Part shown: positions 1-8,507 of the stretch, piece after piece | Layout: the number at the start of each line of letters is the position of its first letter | How positions within the stretch are numbered: position 1 is the first letter of the stretch | Source: Commensalibacter papalotli | Lineage (GTDB): Bacteria; Pseudomonadota; Alphaproteobacteria; Acetobacterales; Acetobacteraceae | Direction of reading: 5' to 3' | Assembly: GCF_947179115.1 (NCBI RefSeq) | Contig: NZ_CAMXCI010000001.1 | Coordinates: 682,001-746,000, forward strand | Length of the DNA: 64,000 bases | The notes under the pieces: generated by a model | The model's input: the letters and a program-made list of their open reading frames with translations, nothing else | What the model was told of the DNA's origin: nothing | The model's database searches: none | Position numbers and translations under genes: made by a program

Positions 1-344
1 ACATTACGCTCATTTTTCAAGCGTATTAATTTTTTATCTATTAAAATATTTTCAATTATAAACTCTAAATTAATATTTCGAATGATATGAATTTAAGCAC
101 GTATTTTACTAATAAACCTCATTAATCTTACCTTTAAAATTATATTGCTTATAAAACAGACAGTCTGCTTAATTATTAGGCATATACAACGCTTATTTTC
201 TAGTGTTTTCCTAATATTTCAATTTAATTTTTTACTGGACAACCCTGTATAAAATAGCTTTTAATATGCCCAGAAAAGACTAAATGACGCTATCTGAATA
301 ATTAAGCAAATCCTTTTGCTTAATTTTATTTAAGAGAAAATAGA
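1..344. other. Non-coding region upstream of glnB
   Basis: This stretch is AT-rich and I see no credible gene in it. It should hold the promoter of the glnB-glnA unit. The one feature that stands out is an odd-length palindrome at 157-167 (CAGACAGTCTG), which extends to 17 bp with one mismatched pair; it could be an operator, but I cannot assign a regulator. No clear sigma-54 element was recognised. A weak purine-rich ribosome binding site (AAGAGA) precedes the glnB ATG. Confidence 0.5.
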
Positions 345-686
345 ATGATAAAAAAAATTGAAGCTATTATTAAACCTTTTAAATTAGATGAGGTTAAAGA
401 AGCTTTACAAGAAATTGGTTTGCAAGGAATCACTGTTACCGAGGTAAAAGGTTTTGGCAGACAAAAAGGACATACCGAGCTTTATCGCGGTGCCGAATAT
501 GTTGTTGATTTCTTACCCAAAGTAAAGATTGAGCTGGTTTGTAGCGAAGATTTAGTAGAACGTGCAGTTGAAATTATTATGAATACAGCACGCACAGGTC
601 GCATTGGTGATGGAAAAATATTTGTAATCCCTGTCGAAAATGCCATTCGTATCCGAACAGGAGAAAGTGGCACCGAAGCTTTATAA
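345..686 (+). CDS. glnB: Nitrogen regulatory protein P-II
   Basis: PII is a small trimeric cytosolic signal protein that reports 2-oxoglutarate, ATP/ADP and glutamine status and steers glutamine synthetase adenylylation and NtrB. At 113 residues it has the family length. The T-loop is intact, with the uridylylation tyrosine at Y52 (one residue later than usual because of an extra N-terminal Ile) in RGAEYVVDF. The nucleotide-binding segment TGRIGDGKIFV lies near the C-terminus. It sits 85 bp before glnA on the same strand, the usual alphaproteobacterial glnB-glnA arrangement, so co-transcription is likely. GlnB rather than GlnK is inferred from the glnA linkage and the absence of amtB. Confidence 0.95.
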   Translation: MIKKIEAIIKPFKLDEVKEALQEIGLQGITVTEVKGFGRQKGHTELYRGAEYVVDFLPKVKIELVCSEDLVERAVEIIMNTARTGRIGDGKIFVIPVENAIRIRTGESGTEAL

Positions 687-771
687 TTACTATCATTCAT
701 ATAGACTCTGAAATAATGACCGATTACGGTTTTCATATTCTTAAGTCAAAGAGACACAGGAAGAATTAATA

Positions 772-2217
772 ATGTCTAACAATACAATGTCCGCCGATAC
801 CCCAAAAGAAGAAGCCATTGCAAAAGTAATGGATATAATCCAAGAAAACTCTGTTGAATTTGTGGATTTCCGCTTTACAGACCCTTGTGGTAAATGGCAT
901 CACACAACACAATATGTCACCACTATCAAAGCTGATATCTTTGAAGATGGAATTATGTTCGATGGCTCTTCTATCAAAGGATGGAAAGCTATTAACGAAA
1001 GTGACATGATCCTGATGCCAGATCCAACAACAGCAGTTATGGATCCATTCACAGCAAAACCTCAATTAATTTTAATTTGCGATATTATTGATCCAGCTAC
1101 GGGCGTTGCTTATAATCGTGATCCACGTTCTACAGCAAAACTTGCTGAACAATATTTAAGATCAACAGGGATTGGCGATACAGCATTCTTTGGTCCAGAA
1201 GCCGAATTCTTCATTTTTGACAATGTTAAATTTGGGACAGGCCCTAACTTTGCTATTCACCAATTGGACAGTATCGAAGGTCCTGGCTCAAACTTGAAAG
1301 ACTATCCAGAAGGCAATATGGGCCATCGTCCAGGTGTTAAAGGCGGATATTTCCCAGTTCCACCAGTAGATAGCGACAATGATCTTCGTGCTGAAATGTT
1401 AACCACTATGGGTGAAATGGGCCTTCCAATTGAAAAACAACATCACGAAGTTGCACAATCACAACATGAATTAGGGATTGAATTTTCAACATTAGTTCGC
1501 TCTGCTGATTACATGCAAATCTATAAATATTGTGTTCATAACGTTGCCCATTCCTATGGTAAAACAGCAACCTTTATGCCAAAACCAATTTATGGTGATA
1601 ACGGCACGGGTATGCATGTGCATCAATCTATTTGGAAAGATGGCAAACCCAATTTTGCTGGTAATGGATATGCAGATCTTTCAGATCAAGCACTTTATTA
1701 TATTGGTGGTATTATCAAACATGCCAAAGCATTAAATGCATTTACTAATCCATCAACCAATTCTTATAAAAGATTAATCCCAGGATTCGAAGCCCCTGTA
1801 CTTTTGGCATACTCAGCACGTAATCGTTCTGCTTCTTGTCGTATTCCATATGTGACCAGTCCAAAAGCAAAACGGGTTGAAATCCGTTTCCCAGATCCAA
1901 CGGCAAATCCATATCTAGCATTTGCAGCAATGTTAATGGCTGGGCTTGATGGTATTAAAAATAAAATCCATCCTGGCGATGCAATGGACAAAGATCTTTA
2001 TGATCTTCCTCCAGAAGAATTAAAAGAAATCCCAACAGTTTGTGGTTCTTTACGTGAAGCACTTGATGCTCTTGCTGCTGATCATGATTTCTTATTAGCT
2101 GGTGACGTATTTACCAAAGATCAAATCGAAAGCTACGCAAAAATTAAATGGGAAGAAGTTTACCGATTCGAACATACACCTCACCCTGTTGAATTTGAAA
2201 TGTATTATTCTGTTTAA
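772..2217 (+). CDS. glnA: Glutamine synthetase type I
   Basis: Makes glutamine from glutamate, ammonia and ATP; it forms a cytosolic dodecamer. The 481-residue protein carries the beta-grasp N-domain (DPCGKWHH, FDGSSIKGW), the metal-binding GPEAEFFIFD motif, the ATP-binding and glutamate loops (NGTGMHVHQS, NRSASCRIP) and EIRFPDPTANPYLAF. The adenylylation tyrosine is present at Y410 in KDLYDLPPEE, so this is the GS form controlled by GlnE, consistent with glnB next door. No truncation or odd residue is apparent. Confidence 0.97.
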   Translation: MSNNTMSADTPKEEAIAKVMDIIQENSVEFVDFRFTDPCGKWHHTTQYVTTIKADIFEDGIMFDGSSIKGWKAINESDMILMPDPTTAVMDPFTAKPQLILICDIIDPATGVAYNRDPRSTAKLAEQYLRSTGIGDTAFFGPEAEFFIFDNVKFGTGPNFAIHQLDSIEGPGSNLKDYPEGNMGHRPGVKGGYFPVPPVDSDNDLRAEMLTTMGEMGLPIEKQHHEVAQSQHELGIEFSTLVRSADYMQIYKYCVHNVAHSYGKTATFMPKPIYGDNGTGMHVHQSIWKDGKPNFAGNGYADLSDQALYYIGGIIKHAKALNAFTNPSTNSYKRLIPGFEAPVLLAYSARNRSASCRIPYVTSPKAKRVEIRFPDPTANPYLAFAAMLMAGLDGIKNKIHPGDAMDKDLYDLPPEELKEIPTVCGSLREALDALAADHDFLLAGDVFTKDQIESYAKIKWEEVYRFEHTPHPVEFEMYYSV

Positions 2218-2538
2218 CCCTTGAATTAATGCCGTTTTGTTAAGCCTTCACAAAAAATTGATTTTTTTTATAATTATGGCTTAACAAAAATTATTTTTTG
2301 GATTACAATAATATCTATTGAAGCGATTAAAATATTCAATTCTTTATGCTCTTTTTAAATAAAATATTCTTAATAAAAAATATCAATATATGATGTTAAA
2401 TTGCTGTTTTTATCTATTTAATTATTAATAAAATTACTATTTTTATTTATCTATTTAATATTTATTCTTTTATTAACCAATAATATAAAAAAAAATCATT
2501 TTGATTTCTTTTAATTCTAATAAAAGGCTTATGAGACT
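2218..2538. other. Intergenic region glnA - fsa
   Basis: This 321-bp spacer is very AT-rich. It starts with a probable glnA terminator and then holds about 240 bases of A/T-runs with no reading frame above about 15 codons. The promoter of the downstream aldolase gene must lie here, but no convincing -35/-10 pair stands out. Confidence 0.5.
2235..2298 (+). terminator. Probable terminator of glnA
   Basis: Arms TTTTGTTAAGCC (2235-2246) and GGCTTAACAAAA (2278-2289) are exact inverted repeats. The loop itself contains a run of A followed by a run of T that can extend the fold. The right arm is followed shortly by a run of T, as in an intrinsic terminator. Confidence 0.6.
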
Positions 2539-3201
2539 ATGAAAATACTTTTAGATACCTCCGACGTTAAAGCAATCAAAAGAATCTCTGGTATGTTCCC
2601 AGTATGGGGTGTAACAACCAACCCTGCGATTGTAGCTGCAGGCGGTACTCCATTATTCGATCTTCTACCTGCAATCCGAGATGCTATGGGTGGAAAAGGA
2701 ACGCTTTTTGCTCAGGTTATTTCTCCTACTGTTGAAGGAATGATTGATGATGCACAAAAACTACGCGAACGTGTAGAAAATTTAGTTGTAAAAGTGCCTG
2801 TAACTCCTTGTGGGTTAAAGGTTATTAAAGAATTAACTGCACAAGGTATCCCAACATTAGCAACATCTGTATATGGTGCAGCTCAAGGTTTACTAGGTTT
2901 ACTAGCTGGTGCTCAATACGTTTCTCCTTATGTTAGCCGCATTGATGCTCAAGGTGGAAATGGTCCAGAAGTCGTATCTGAACTTCAGTCTTTAATATCA
3001 ACACATTGCCCTGAAAAAGAACTAGTTGCTGCAAGCTTTAAAAGCCCAAGACAAGCTCTTGAATGTATGTTGATTGGTTGTAAAGGTATTACACTTCCTG
3101 TTGATATTTTTGATCTCTTTATTGCAGATCCTGCTGTTGGAATTGCAGTAAAACAATTCGAAGAAAAATGGCAAAATACTTTCCATCAAAATAATTTATA
3201 A
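2539..3201 (+). CDS. fsa: Transaldolase-like fructose-6-phosphate aldolase (FSA/TalC type)
   Basis: A short transaldolase-superfamily enzyme of 220 residues, the length of FSA/TalC and much shorter than classical TalA/TalB. It starts with the typical MKILLDTSD and has GVTTNPAI at 24-31. The Schiff-base lysine is K85 in VVKVPVT, the same number as in E. coli FSA. It would form or cleave fructose 6-phosphate from dihydroxyacetone and glyceraldehyde 3-phosphate, or act as a transaldolase; the sequence alone does not separate the two. It stands alone between two terminators, so it is probably monocistronic. Confidence 0.85.
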   Translation: MKILLDTSDVKAIKRISGMFPVWGVTTNPAIVAAGGTPLFDLLPAIRDAMGGKGTLFAQVISPTVEGMIDDAQKLRERVENLVVKVPVTPCGLKVIKELTAQGIPTLATSVYGAAQGLLGLLAGAQYVSPYVSRIDAQGGNGPEVVSELQSLISTHCPEKELVAASFKSPRQALECMLIGCKGITLPVDIFDLFIADPAVGIAVKQFEEKWQNTFHQNNL

Positions 3202-3242
3202 TACATCATTTTACTTTTTTTTTTAATTTAGATTATTTAAGC

Positions 3243-3277
3243 AAACGCGGAGCATTTTTTATGTTTCGCGTTTTATT
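3243..3277 (+). terminator. Intrinsic terminator after fsa
   Basis: AAACGCG at 3243-3249 pairs with CGCGTTT at 3267-3273, and the stem continues inward (with two G-T pairs) to about 13 bp around a T5 loop. It is followed by TTATTTG. Confidence 0.7.
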
Positions 3278-3315
3278 TGTTATGAAATTGCTTTATTCAT
3301 CATCGGAAATTAATA

Positions 3316-4293
3316 ATGATACCCTCTATTCCTGTTTTTATACTTTGTGGCTTTCTAGGGGCAGGAAAAACAACGTTATTGAATTATATCCTGTATCACC
3401 AAACCACTCATAAAATTGCTATTATTGAAAATGAATTTGGAAATATAGCCATAGATACAAGTTTTTTATCTAATAGTAATACCGCAATACATATTACAAC
3501 ATTAAAAAATGGATGTATTTGTTGTAATAGCCATGCTGAGTTAGAGGTTTCTTTAAAAGAGCTTCTTGATCAATTAGACCGTAAAGAGGTTAACTTTACA
3601 CAACTAATCATTGAATGCACAGGTATGGCTGATCCATCGCCAATCCTACGAACTTTTTTAACACATGAAATATTTTCTAAGCGATTTGATATCAAAGGCA
3701 CAATCACAATAGTAGATGCTATTAATGCACTTTATCATTTTAAACATTTTAATGTTACTCAAGCTCAAATTGCTATGGCTGATTTAATCTTGCTCAGTAA
3801 AACTGATTTATCTACAGAACTTCTAGAACCATTGGTAAATCAAATACAACATATGAACAAAGTTGCTCCTATTTATAATCTTAAACACGGGCAACTTGAT
3901 CTAAAGCTGTTGGATGAATTAAACTTTTTAAGTCCTAAACTATCACCAAAATCTTCTTTATTTTCATGCGTCCCCATTATTGACGATAAAATATCATATG
4001 ACACAAAAGTAAATTCATTCGTTATTCATCGAAAGCAAGCATTTGATGCGGATAAACTATCTCGGTTGATAAATAAAATTCTTAAAGTTTTTGAAAAACA
4101 ACTTATTCGCTATAAAGGAATTTTCAATATTCAACACAACCCTCATCGATTGATCTTCCAAGGCGTTCAACAAATCTATAACAGTGAATGGGGTGAGAAG
4201 TGGAATAATACTGAAGACCGTTACTCAGAAATCGTTTTTATTGGCGTAAAGCTACCTGAGGAAGAGTTTCATTATTTTTTTAATAAAATATAA
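3316..4293 (+). CDS. COG0523 / CobW-family G3E GTPase, putative metal chaperone
   Basis: A 325-residue P-loop GTPase of the CobW/YjiA/ZNG group, cytosolic metallochaperones or metal-insertase helpers. Visible motifs are Walker A GFLGAGKT (12-19), ENEFG (38-42), the family metal site GCICC (66-70), a Walker B-like IIECTGMADP, and SKTD in place of the usual guanine motif NKxD. The C-terminal CobW_C domain follows, with IHRKQAFDADKL near residue 240. There is no cobalamin, nitrile hydratase or zinc-uptake gene beside it, so the metal and client cannot be named. It looks monocistronic. Confidence 0.85.
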   Translation: MIPSIPVFILCGFLGAGKTTLLNYILYHQTTHKIAIIENEFGNIAIDTSFLSNSNTAIHITTLKNGCICCNSHAELEVSLKELLDQLDRKEVNFTQLIIECTGMADPSPILRTFLTHEIFSKRFDIKGTITIVDAINALYHFKHFNVTQAQIAMADLILLSKTDLSTELLEPLVNQIQHMNKVAPIYNLKHGQLDLKLLDELNFLSPKLSPKSSLFSCVPIIDDKISYDTKVNSFVIHRKQAFDADKLSRLINKILKVFEKQLIRYKGIFNIQHNPHRLIFQGVQQIYNSEWGEKWNNTEDRYSEIVFIGVKLPEEEFHYFFNKI

Positions 4294-4406
4294 AAATAAA
4301 ATTATTTACAAAGTTTGATATTAATAACTAGAATGAACACATTCTAACCCTCTTTTTATCTTATAAAATCAACAGATATTAATTTTATAATCATATGTGA
4401 TTGTAC

Positions 4407-4784
4407 ATGACCTTGAACCATTCTTTTTACAAATTCGCTTATTTATTTTTTATATGCAATTTACTTGTTGCATGCAGCCAATCACAAAAAAACATAGCTG
4501 TTATAGATAAAGTCCAAACAAACTATAATGATGCCTTTACTTTAAATGAACAATATATTAATGGGCAATATGGGCAACCTGACCCAGCATCATTCGAACG
4601 TCTTAAACGTTATCGATATGAAGCATATCAGGCTTTAATGGAGTTTAGAGGGCAATATAATAAACGAAACCCGATCCCTAAGGTATCAGAGGACAACGCC
4701 AAGATTAAGATTAACCAATATGTTTCTTATCTGAACGCATTGGGGGCAACATCTGCAACCAAAAATACCTTCACTGGTTTTTAG
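4407..4784 (+). CDS. Small predicted lipoprotein, function unknown
   Basis: A short protein of about 125 residues that begins with a hydrophobic signal segment (YKFAYLFFICNLLVAC) ending in a lipobox-like LVAC, so it is probably an acylated periplasmic lipoprotein. The rest is hydrophilic, rich in N, Q, Y and K, with no domain I recognise. ATG at 4407 is preferred over the in-frame TTG two codons upstream. Its 3' end overlaps the convergent ruvX by 14 bp. I cannot assign a function. Confidence 0.65.
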   Translation: MTLNHSFYKFAYLFFICNLLVACSQSQKNIAVIDKVQTNYNDAFTLNEQYINGQYGQPDPASFERLKRYRYEAYQALMEFRGQYNKRNPIPKVSEDNAKIKINQYVSYLNALGATSATKNTFTGF

Positions 4785-5238
4785 CAACGTCCAAAGCAGC
4801 CTGTAACATATAGCTTGCTGCCAATTTATCTACCACTTCATTACGTTTTTTTCGGCTTAAATCGGCCTCTTGTATAAGAAAACGATTAACTGCACTGCTG
4901 GATAAACGCTCATCCCACAAACATGCTGGCAATTGGCTGGCTATTGACACAGCGCTAATCCAGTCTTTCGCAGCTTGCGCTGCTGGGCCAAAATCACCAT
5001 CCATTGAAAGAGGCAATCCGCAAACCAGCCCACCAACATGTTCTTTTTGTGCTAATTGCTGTATATATTGAGCAAAAATAGCGACTTTCCCTCGTTTAAT
5101 GGTTTCAAAGGGTGAAGCCAACATTAAAGAAACATCGGACAAAGCCAGTCCAATTTGCTTGGAACCAGGATCTATTCCTAACAATCTATATCCTTTGGGA
5201 AGTTGTTGTATTAATTCATACGGGGTTGCGTACAGCAT
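4771..5238 (-). CDS. ruvX: Putative pre-16S rRNA nuclease / Holliday junction resolvase-like YqgF
   Basis: RNase H-fold YqgF/RuvX protein of 155 residues, near the family norm. The N-terminal GIDPGSKQIGLALSD carries the first catalytic Asp, GLPLSMDGDFG and LWDERLSS match the middle motifs, and a C-terminal KKRNEVVDKLAASYML contains the last acidic residue. The family is linked to 5' maturation of 16S rRNA and resembles Holliday junction nucleases. Its 3' end overlaps the convergent small lipoprotein gene by 14 bp. Confidence 0.92.
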   Translation of the reverse strand: MLYATPYELIQQLPKGYRLLGIDPGSKQIGLALSDVSLMLASPFETIKRGKVAIFAQYIQQLAQKEHVGGLVCGLPLSMDGDFGPAAQAAKDWISAVSIASQLPACLWDERLSSSAVNRFLIQEADLSRKKRNEVVDKLAASYMLQAALDVAKNQ

Positions 5239-5349
5239 TTTACCTACCTGTAATAAAAAACTTTATTAACTTAATCTTGTAAAAAAGTTTTATACTTATT
5301 CATGTTACTATTATTTTTTAAGATACTCTTTTTCATAAGGCAACATGAC

Positions 5350-6351
5350 ATGAATGCACAACAGATGAAAGCTATTATTGTCCAAAATCCTGGTGGACCA
5401 GAAGAACTGATGATAAACATCCTCCCTATTCCACAATGCGCATCAGGAGAGGTTTTAATTCGTGTTCTTGCTGCTGGAATAAATCGTCCTGACCTCATGC
5501 AACGCAAAGGGTTATATCCTCCTCCTAAAGGAGCAAGTCCTTTATTAGGTTTAGAAATTGCTGGTGAAATTGTAACGGCGCCCTCCTCTTCTATCTTTCA
5601 ATCAGGAGATCGCGTTTGCGCATTAACCAATGGCGGTGGATATGCTCAATATTGTGCTGTTCCTGAACAGCAATGCCTACCTTGGCCAAAAGATTTTAAT
5701 GCTTATGAAGCGGCTGCATTACCCGAAACCTTTTTTACAGTGTGGACAAATTTATTTGAAATTGGCAAACTTCAGGCTGGAGAAAGCGTTTTGATTCATG
5801 GTGGCAGTGGGGGTATAGGCACAGCAGCTATTCAATTAGCCAAAAATTTTGGAGCAACCGTTTATGCAACCGTTGGCAGTCAAGAAAAAGGTGAAATTTG
5901 TAAAAAACTCGGCGCCGATGACGTCATTGACTATACGAAAGAAAATTTTGTTACACGTATTACTGAAATAACCGAGAAAAAAGGTGTTCAAATTATTTTA
6001 GATATTATGGGAGCAGCTTATTTAAACGCAAATATTGATTCATTGAGCGAAGATGGTCGCTTAGCCATTATTTCTTTTCAAGGCGGAATCAAAGCCAATG
6101 ACGTTAATTTGGCAAAGATTGTTACTAAAAGATTAACAATATGTGGAAGCACTCTGCGACCCAGATCCTCCGATTTCAAAGGTCATATTGCCAAAGCCCT
6201 CTATGAACATGTATGGCCTTTACTGGCTATGCGAAAGATTTCTCCTTTGATCCATCAAATTTTTCCTTTTAATGAGGTTCGTAAAGCACATGAGATTATG
6301 GAATCTGGGCAACATAGTGGAAAAATGATTCTTGATTTATCTGATTTATAA
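5350..6351 (+). CDS. NAD(P)H quinone oxidoreductase, zinc-independent MDR family
   Basis: Medium-chain reductase of the QOR/PIG3 group, about 333 residues. The start at 5350 (MNAQQMKAIIV) is chosen because AAGG lies about 9 bases upstream; the longer frame from 5302 would add a hydrophobic stretch unusual for the family. The GroES-like domain holds AAGINRPDLMQRKGLYPPP, and the Rossmann motif is HGGSGGIGTAAIQLAK. There is no structural zinc cysteine set, as expected for QOR. It probably reduces quinones or related enones with NADPH; the physiological substrate is unknown. The 3' end overlaps alkA convergently by 6 bp. Confidence 0.88.
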   Translation: MNAQQMKAIIVQNPGGPEELMINILPIPQCASGEVLIRVLAAGINRPDLMQRKGLYPPPKGASPLLGLEIAGEIVTAPSSSIFQSGDRVCALTNGGGYAQYCAVPEQQCLPWPKDFNAYEAAALPETFFTVWTNLFEIGKLQAGESVLIHGGSGGIGTAAIQLAKNFGATVYATVGSQEKGEICKKLGADDVIDYTKENFVTRITEITEKKGVQIILDIMGAAYLNANIDSLSEDGRLAIISFQGGIKANDVNLAKIVTKRLTICGSTLRPRSSDFKGHIAKALYEHVWPLLAMRKISPLIHQIFPFNEVRKAHEIMESGQHSGKMILDLSDL

Positions 6352-7005
6352 AGTTAATGGATTTTGCTTTTCTTTTGGCTTTTTTTGATCGACAGCACGC
6401 CATAAATACCAAGCCCCTATGGAACGATAGGGGCTCCAAGATAGTGTCTTTTCTTTTAACTCTTTAGGTTTAGGTTGCTCGGTTAAATTCTTACAAATCT
6501 TCCAACCTTCACGTATACCAAAATCATGCACAGGCATGATATCCAAACGCCCCAATGTAAAGATTAGAAACATTTCCACTGTCCACTCACCAACTCCAGG
6601 AAGCTGTGTTAATAAATCGATCAGTTCTTGATCAGACATCGTTTGTGCTTGTATATAAGAAGGCACTTGCTCCTCTATAGTTGCCAAAGCGAGTTTTTGT
6701 AAGGTCGCAATTTTACGAAAAGAAAAACCACAATTACGTAACTCAGTATCATTAAAGGTTAAAAGTTGCTGGGCATCTGGTAAATTGCCATTATTTAACG
6801 CTTTCAACCGGTTTAATATTGCCGTTACAGCTTTGGCATGAAGTTGTTGCCCAGCTACAGCTTCTAGTAATGCAAAATAAGGTTCTTGTTTTTCCTTAAC
6901 CTGTAATCTACACGTCTTTTCATACCACATTACTTTTGCAAGGTCTGGATCTGCCTCTTGCAAAAAGAGCATTGCTTTTTGTATATTTTCTTGCCAGCCA
7001 AGCAT
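6346..7005 (-). CDS. alkA: DNA-3-methyladenine glycosylase II (AlkA type)
   Basis: Base-excision repair enzyme of the HhH-GPD superfamily, removing alkylated purines. At 219 residues it is the short form lacking the E. coli AlkA N-terminal domain. The helix-hairpin-helix is LPGVGEWTVEMFLIF, and the catalytic Asp lies in PVHDFGIREGW. There is no C-terminal 4Fe-4S cysteine cluster, which argues against MutY or Nth. The family match is clear; its substrate range is inferred. Confidence 0.88.
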   Translation of the reverse strand: MLGWQENIQKAMLFLQEADPDLAKVMWYEKTCRLQVKEKQEPYFALLEAVAGQQLHAKAVTAILNRLKALNNGNLPDAQQLLTFNDTELRNCGFSFRKIATLQKLALATIEEQVPSYIQAQTMSDQELIDLLTQLPGVGEWTVEMFLIFTLGRLDIMPVHDFGIREGWKICKNLTEQPKPKELKEKTLSWSPYRSIGAWYLWRAVDQKKPKEKQNPLTL

Positions 7006-7166
7006 AATTTACTCTAAAAAAAATTATATTCTTGCATTTTTATCAAGAGTATAAAAATATTAAAAAAATACGATTTTGTTTCATTTCAATATCTTTGTTT
7101 TTACTCTATGAAATGATATTAGATACAATTCTTAGTAATTAAAAGTAGGCGAAGACAAAAAACAGA

Positions 7167-8453
7167 ATGAAGCAGAACGACAAGCCTTTGCAACGTAAAG
7201 CCCCTACGCTATCTCCGCGTGACCGTTATGTCGGATCTATTGTTTCTTATCCTATTAGTGATTCTATTAATCCAGATCTTGTTTCCTCGCTACGTCCACA
7301 ATATATAAAAAAATCATCAAAAAATAAGATTATATTTGCTGGCTTTCCATTACTTCGTAAAGAATCTTTTAGACCGGAAAGCTCTCTGAGTTTAACAAAA
7401 TTAAAAGGGAAACAAACTCAAGAACAAACATCTGCGTTTACAACAACATCCCTTTCCTCTCTAAAACACAATAGTAAAAACTTACCAAAAGTTTGTGCTT
7501 CAGGCTCCCTTTTACAACCAACAAATAATGCCTATAATCATTATGATATTCTTTATCTAGCAGGTTCACTAACAGCACATATCTTGGTAGTTGCGGCAAT
7601 TTATATATGGTATTTAGTTTATCCTCATCCTTCCACAAATGGAAATAGTCAGCAAGGACAACCTGTCGAGGTCGTTTTTTCCCCTGACAAAACAGGATCT
7701 AGCGGGTTAACAGGCGAAGGTCTTACTGGTGAAGAGGGTCAACCTCCACCACCTCCACTTGCCTCTATACCTGAGATATCATCGCCTCCACCCGAGGAGA
7801 AAAGTGTTGAGGCACCTGAACCTGAGACCGAACCTTTGCCAGATACCGGCAATGTGCCGTTAATGATTCCTAAACCACAAACTCAAACTCCTAAAAAACA
7901 ACCTGCCAAAACGCATCAATATACCTATCGCTATACCCCACCGCGCCAACAACGAAGACAACAAACTGCTCCCAAAGCTTCTGACAATCCTTTCGCAAAT
8001 ATGCAAAGCTTTGATTTTAGTGAAAACCCCAACAAATCAAAACGTAAAGCTGCAACGCATAGGCTACCTCAAGGCTCTCGTTCAGGTATTGATATGTCTA
8101 CAGGCCCATTGGTTAAAAACGGCAAAATCAATGTACCCTATGCAGCAAAAATTAGTATTCAAGGAGTTAGTGATGATTATGGAGCAGCTATTAACGCATG
8201 GATCAGACAACATTTATACTATCCACCCGATGCAGCCAATAATGGAGAAGACGGCAGTGCCTCAGTACATGTTGCTTTAAATAGAGATGGCTATGTTTTA
8301 TCTGTTAGCCTAACAGGATCTTCAGGCTCAGATGCATTAGATACTGCAATTACAAGTATGTTTAGAGGTGCCAAGTTACCTAAAATCCCACCCGATTTAC
8401 CTGATCACTTCGAGTTAGATTTAACCGTTAATTACATTTTATTAAGACGATAA
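7167..8453 (+). CDS. TonB-family energy transducer with long cytoplasmic N-terminus
   Basis: A 428-residue TonB-like protein. A basic, Ser/Lys-rich segment of about 125 residues comes first, then one membrane helix at about 128-151 carrying the TonB/TolA SxxxH motif (S134, H138). Next are GQPVEVVFSP and a Pro/Glu-rich periplasmic spacer (about 185-280), and a C-terminal TonB domain (about 335-428) with NAWIRQHLYYPPDA and ending in LDLTVNYILLRR. It should couple the proton motive force to TonB-dependent outer-membrane receptors, but no exbB/exbD or receptor lies beside it, so it may share TolQR-like motors. The N-terminal extension is much longer than usual. Confidence 0.85.
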   Translation: MKQNDKPLQRKAPTLSPRDRYVGSIVSYPISDSINPDLVSSLRPQYIKKSSKNKIIFAGFPLLRKESFRPESSLSLTKLKGKQTQEQTSAFTTTSLSSLKHNSKNLPKVCASGSLLQPTNNAYNHYDILYLAGSLTAHILVVAAIYIWYLVYPHPSTNGNSQQGQPVEVVFSPDKTGSSGLTGEGLTGEEGQPPPPPLASIPEISSPPPEEKSVEAPEPETEPLPDTGNVPLMIPKPQTQTPKKQPAKTHQYTYRYTPPRQQRRQQTAPKASDNPFANMQSFDFSENPNKSKRKAATHRLPQGSRSGIDMSTGPLVKNGKINVPYAAKISIQGVSDDYGAAINAWIRQHLYYPPDAANNGEDGSASVHVALNRDGYVLSVSLTGSSGSDALDTAITSMFRGAKLPKIPPDLPDHFELDLTVNYILLRR

Positions 8454-8503
8454 TATCATACTCTGTTTAACGTATTCATAATAACTAAACAGAGTATGAT
8501 ATT
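8452..8503. terminator. Bidirectional terminator-like hairpin between tonB-like and ymdB genes
   Basis: An 18-bp perfect inverted repeat (arms 8452-8469 and 8486-8503, loop 16 bases) starts within the stop codon of the tonB-like gene and ends just before the stop of the convergent phosphoesterase gene. It can serve both strands, although T-runs are poor. Confidence 0.7.
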
Positions 8504-8507
8504 CGTC

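Noticed and set aside
482..736. Minus-strand frame opposite glnB
   Set aside because: It is a shadow of glnB, with no family match or ribosome binding site.
2302..2538. Small frames in the AT-rich spacer after glnA
   Set aside because: Frames are at most about 15 codons and have no ribosome binding site.
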